Assembly: GCF_900230225.1 (NCBI RefSeq)
Contig: NZ_OCNH01000002.1
Span: 1,336,793 to 1,400,792, forward strand
Direction: 5' to 3'
DNA: 64,000 nt
DNA from: Spirosoma fluviale
GTDB taxonomy: Bacteria; Bacteroidota; Bacteroidia; Cytophagales; Spirosomataceae
The notes under the pieces were generated by a model that worked only from the letters and a program-made list of their open reading frames with translations, was not told the origin of the DNA and made no database searches. How positions within the stretch are numbered: position 1 is the stretch's first letter; the number at the start of each line of letters is the position of its first letter. Both the position numbers and the translations under genes were made by a program. Shown here one piece after another: positions 61,778 through 64,000 of the stretch.

Positions 61778-64000
61778 TTAGAAAGTAAATCTCAGATTCA
61801 CGCCGTAGTTACGGGTATTGGGTGCGCTTTGTAATTCCAGACCACGGATGTTGCCAGCTCCCTGGGTGTTTACTTCAGGATCAATGGGCGAGCCGGGGGC
61901 AAAATACCACAGGTTACGGCCAACGACCGAGAGGGATATACCACCAAATGGCGTTTTGCTGATCAACGACGCAGGCAGATCGTAGCTCAGCGTTGCTTCG
62001 CGCAGACTGTACCGCGTGGCACTGAACACGTTCAGGTCACTCTGCAAGCCGAACGCCCGCCAGTAACTTTGCGCATCCACCTGAATGTTGTTTGGCGTGT
62101 AGGTTTTTGTGCCGTCGGCGTTGCTGATCTCAAATACACCCGGTATAATCCGGGGAGCCTGCCGGTTAACGCCCGTAACGTCCAGCGTACCGTTTGATTT
62201 ATACGAGCCCGACGAGAACTGTACCAACTGCCCACCCTGCTGGGTATCGAAGAGGACACCCAGGGCAATACCTTTATACTTCAGGGTATTCTGGATGCTG
62301 CCTATCCAGAGTGGGTTTGGATTGGAAATGTTCTGGTTAGACACTTCCGGATTCCACAGGCCGGTGTTGGGGTTGATGATCCACTGGCCGTCAGGATTCG
62401 TCGGTTTTTTGTTACCCAGAATTACCCCGTAAGGCTGCCCTTTTACGATGGAGGGTACGGAGCCCGTAAAGGCGCTGCCTGGAATGGAGAAACTTTCGAC
62501 ACCCGGTGCGATGTCGACAACTTCGTTTACGTTGCGGGTATAGTTAACCGTCACGTCCCAGCGGAAATCTTTAACCCGAATTGGGGTTACCGTCAATAAG
62601 GCTTCAATACCCTTGTTCGTCATTTTACCCACGTTTGTGGTCCGTGTGGTATATCCGGTCGATGCCGCCATACCCACGTTTACGATCATGTCTGTACTAA
62701 CCGAGTTGTAATAGGTAAGATCAATGCTAAAGCGGTTATCGAACAGCCCAAGGTTCAAACCGCCTTCGTAGGAGGTTGTGAATTCGGGTTTCAGGTTATC
62801 GCCGGGCCCGATCCGGTTGCTGATCGAGAAGGCGTTCTGGCCGTTGATCGGGAAAGCGATGTTCGATACGTTATTGCCCCGGCTCGTGGTTACGTAAACC
62901 GACTGCAACTGATAGGGGTCCGCATCTTTACCCACCGTAGCGGCACTACCCCGTACTTTGAGGTAGGAGAGTGTCGACGATTTGATGGGGAAGATATCCG
63001 AAAGGATAACGTTTGCCGAAACAGCCGGATAGAAGTAGGTATTGTTGCTGAGCGGTAAGGTCGACGATTTGTCGAAACGCCCGGTCAACTCCAGAAAGGC
63101 ATAATTCCGGAACGAGAAACTGGCCTGTCCATAATAACCAGCCAGTCGACGCAGGGTGTTGCTCTCGCCGGTGTTGTTTGAGAAGACGGTGGCGTTGCTG
63201 AGGTTATAGAAATTAGGTAACGTCAGGCTTTGACCGTTGGCCGTCACGTTCTGTGATTTCCGCTGGTTGACGTTAAAGCCTAACCGGCCTTCAATATTCA
63301 GACCGGGCAAAATATCGTTTTTCTGGCCGGTCAGAATCAGGTCGCTGTTCAGCTCCTGCCAGTAATAAATATCTTCGCCAACGCCACCTACCAGCAGGCG
63401 GGCTGCACTGGGCGCAAAGATTTGCTTACGACGGTCCGTATACGTATCAATACCGGCCCGGTAAAATAAATTGACGCCTTTGACCAGATCAACACCAATA
63501 TTGATGTTACCAATCAGGCGATCGACATTACTGGTCGTGCGGTTGTTTTCCAGTCCCCAGATTGGGTTCTCGTTTGAGCCGGGTGTGCCTGCAAACACAC
63601 TACGGCCATTAACATCCTGAAAAGGAAGGTTTGGCAGGTCATAGCTGCGGGGTACGGATACCAACTGTCCGAATGCACTACCGCCGTTACCCGTCAGCGA
63701 GTTGCTCTGATCCGTATTGCTGTAATTGATCGATGCGCCAACGTGAAATGTATTCGACAGTACCGTGTTGCCGCCGAAACTTACGTTGGTCCGGTTAAAT
63801 TTCGAATTTCGGACGATACCATCCTGCGCGGTGTTGGCTACCGAAAAGTTGTAGTTGCTGCTGCCACTTGCCCCGCCAATGTTGACGGAGTTCGACAGGA
63901 TGCGCCCCTGGTTAAAGAAATTCTTTATGTTATCCGGATAAGCCCGATAATTCGAGTAGGCTTTATAAGCCGGTAAGGCTCCTCCCGGAAACAGTGCCGT
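61778..64000 (-). CDS. SusC/RagA-family TonB-linked transporter (copy 2), N-terminus beyond the window
   Basis: 740 residues are visible; the frame is open to base 64000, so the true start is outside, and the internal Met at 63664 is not the start. Comparison with copy 1 places the edge near residue 300, within the barrel. Visible strands include FFNQGRILSNSVNIGGASG and VVGRNLWYFAPGSPIDPE; the C-terminus is YGVNLRFTF. It is the first gene of the second triad, partner of the SusD at 60295. The promoter is not visible. Confidence 0.93.
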   Translation of the reverse strand, partial: TALFPGGALPAYKAYSNYRAYPDNIKNFFNQGRILSNSVNIGGASGSSNYNFSVANTAQDGIVRNSKFNRTNVSFGGNTVLSNTFHVGASINYSNTDQSNSLTGNGGSAFGQLVSVPRSYDLPNLPFQDVNGRSVFAGTPGSNENPIWGLENNRTTSNVDRLIGNINIGVDLVKGVNLFYRAGIDTYTDRRKQIFAPSAARLLVGGVGEDIYYWQELNSDLILTGQKNDILPGLNIEGRLGFNVNQRKSQNVTANGQSLTLPNFYNLSNATVFSNNTGESNTLRRLAGYYGQASFSFRNYAFLELTGRFDKSSTLPLSNNTYFYPAVSANVILSDIFPIKSSTLSYLKVRGSAATVGKDADPYQLQSVYVTTSRGNNVSNIAFPINGQNAFSISNRIGPGDNLKPEFTTSYEGGLNLGLFDNRFSIDLTYYNSVSTDMIVNVGMAASTGYTTRTTNVGKMTNKGIEALLTVTPIRVKDFRWDVTVNYTRNVNEVVDIAPGVESFSIPGSAFTGSVPSIVKGQPYGVILGNKKPTNPDGQWIINPNTGLWNPEVSNQNISNPNPLWIGSIQNTLKYKGIALGVLFDTQQGGQLVQFSSGSYKSNGTLDVTGVNRQAPRIIPGVFEISNADGTKTYTPNNIQVDAQSYWRAFGLQSDLNVFSATRYSLREATLSYDLPASLISKTPFGGISLSVVGRNLWYFAPGSPIDPEVNTQGAGNIRGLELQSAPNTRNYGVNLRFTF

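Noticed and set aside
61778..63664. A complete SusC-like gene starting at the Met at 63664
   Set aside because: The frame continues open to the window edge with homology to the other SusC, so the Met is internal.

Overview
The window reads like chromosome of a Bacteroidota bacterium of the Cytophagales, probably Spirosoma-like. The reasons are two SusC/SusD outer-membrane uptake systems, SprB-type and SdrD-B-type surface repeats, a PL6 polysaccharide lyase, and promoters of the Bacteroidota TAnnTTTG type. The genus is inferred from general resemblance and was not tested.

Layout. Positions 1-44064 are a surface-protein island, almost entirely on the minus strand. Its leftmost gene (1-13500, cut by the window edge) encodes a secreted adhesin of more than 4500 residues, with Ig/PKD-like modules, SprB-like modules and at least 14 SdrD-B-like repeats. 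It is followed by two proteins of type A (14286-16634, 27552-30716), three of type B (19244-21991, 24397-27207, 36332-39991), one propeller/Ig protein (16987-18855) and one protein with a duplicated unknown domain (40364-42688). A vanadium-haloperoxidase-like enzyme, a PL6 lyase and a TPR lipoprotein (36024-30982) lie within the island. At its right end is a LytTR-type regulator (43378-44064) whose receiver domain has Asn where the phosphorylated Asp should be. A plus-strand AraC regulator and a double NTF2-like protein (22629-24387) interrupt the island between two type-B paralogues.

The main observation is that nine transcription units of this island share one upstream architecture. In the gene direction it is two to four LytTR-like 9-mers (consensus GTCGWTTRT) spaced 20-21 bp apart, then a gap of 26-28 bp, then a conserved box (TAGCAYRGnnTTTGC). 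Seven of the surface proteins also end in the same short cysteine-containing tail (NC[FY]-x4/5-[KR]N) and carry no recognisable type IX secretion C-terminal domain. Together this suggests one LytTR-controlled set of surface proteins with its own, apparently undescribed, C-terminal signal.

Positions 44281-53540 hold an arginine deiminase and a CtlX-type citrulline hydrolase (arginine to citrulline to ornithine). Next come a MarR regulator with a matching 16-bp operator in front of itself and of the next gene, an NmrA-like oxidoreductase, two short-chain dehydrogenases, an outer-membrane beta-barrel protein and a subtilisin-like protease with a large insertion. Positions 53697-64000 hold two tandem, paralogous SusC-SusD-small lipoprotein operons on the minus strand; the second SusC runs off the window. 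Stem-loop terminators close most transcription units. I saw no rRNA, tRNA, CRISPR array or insertion sequence.
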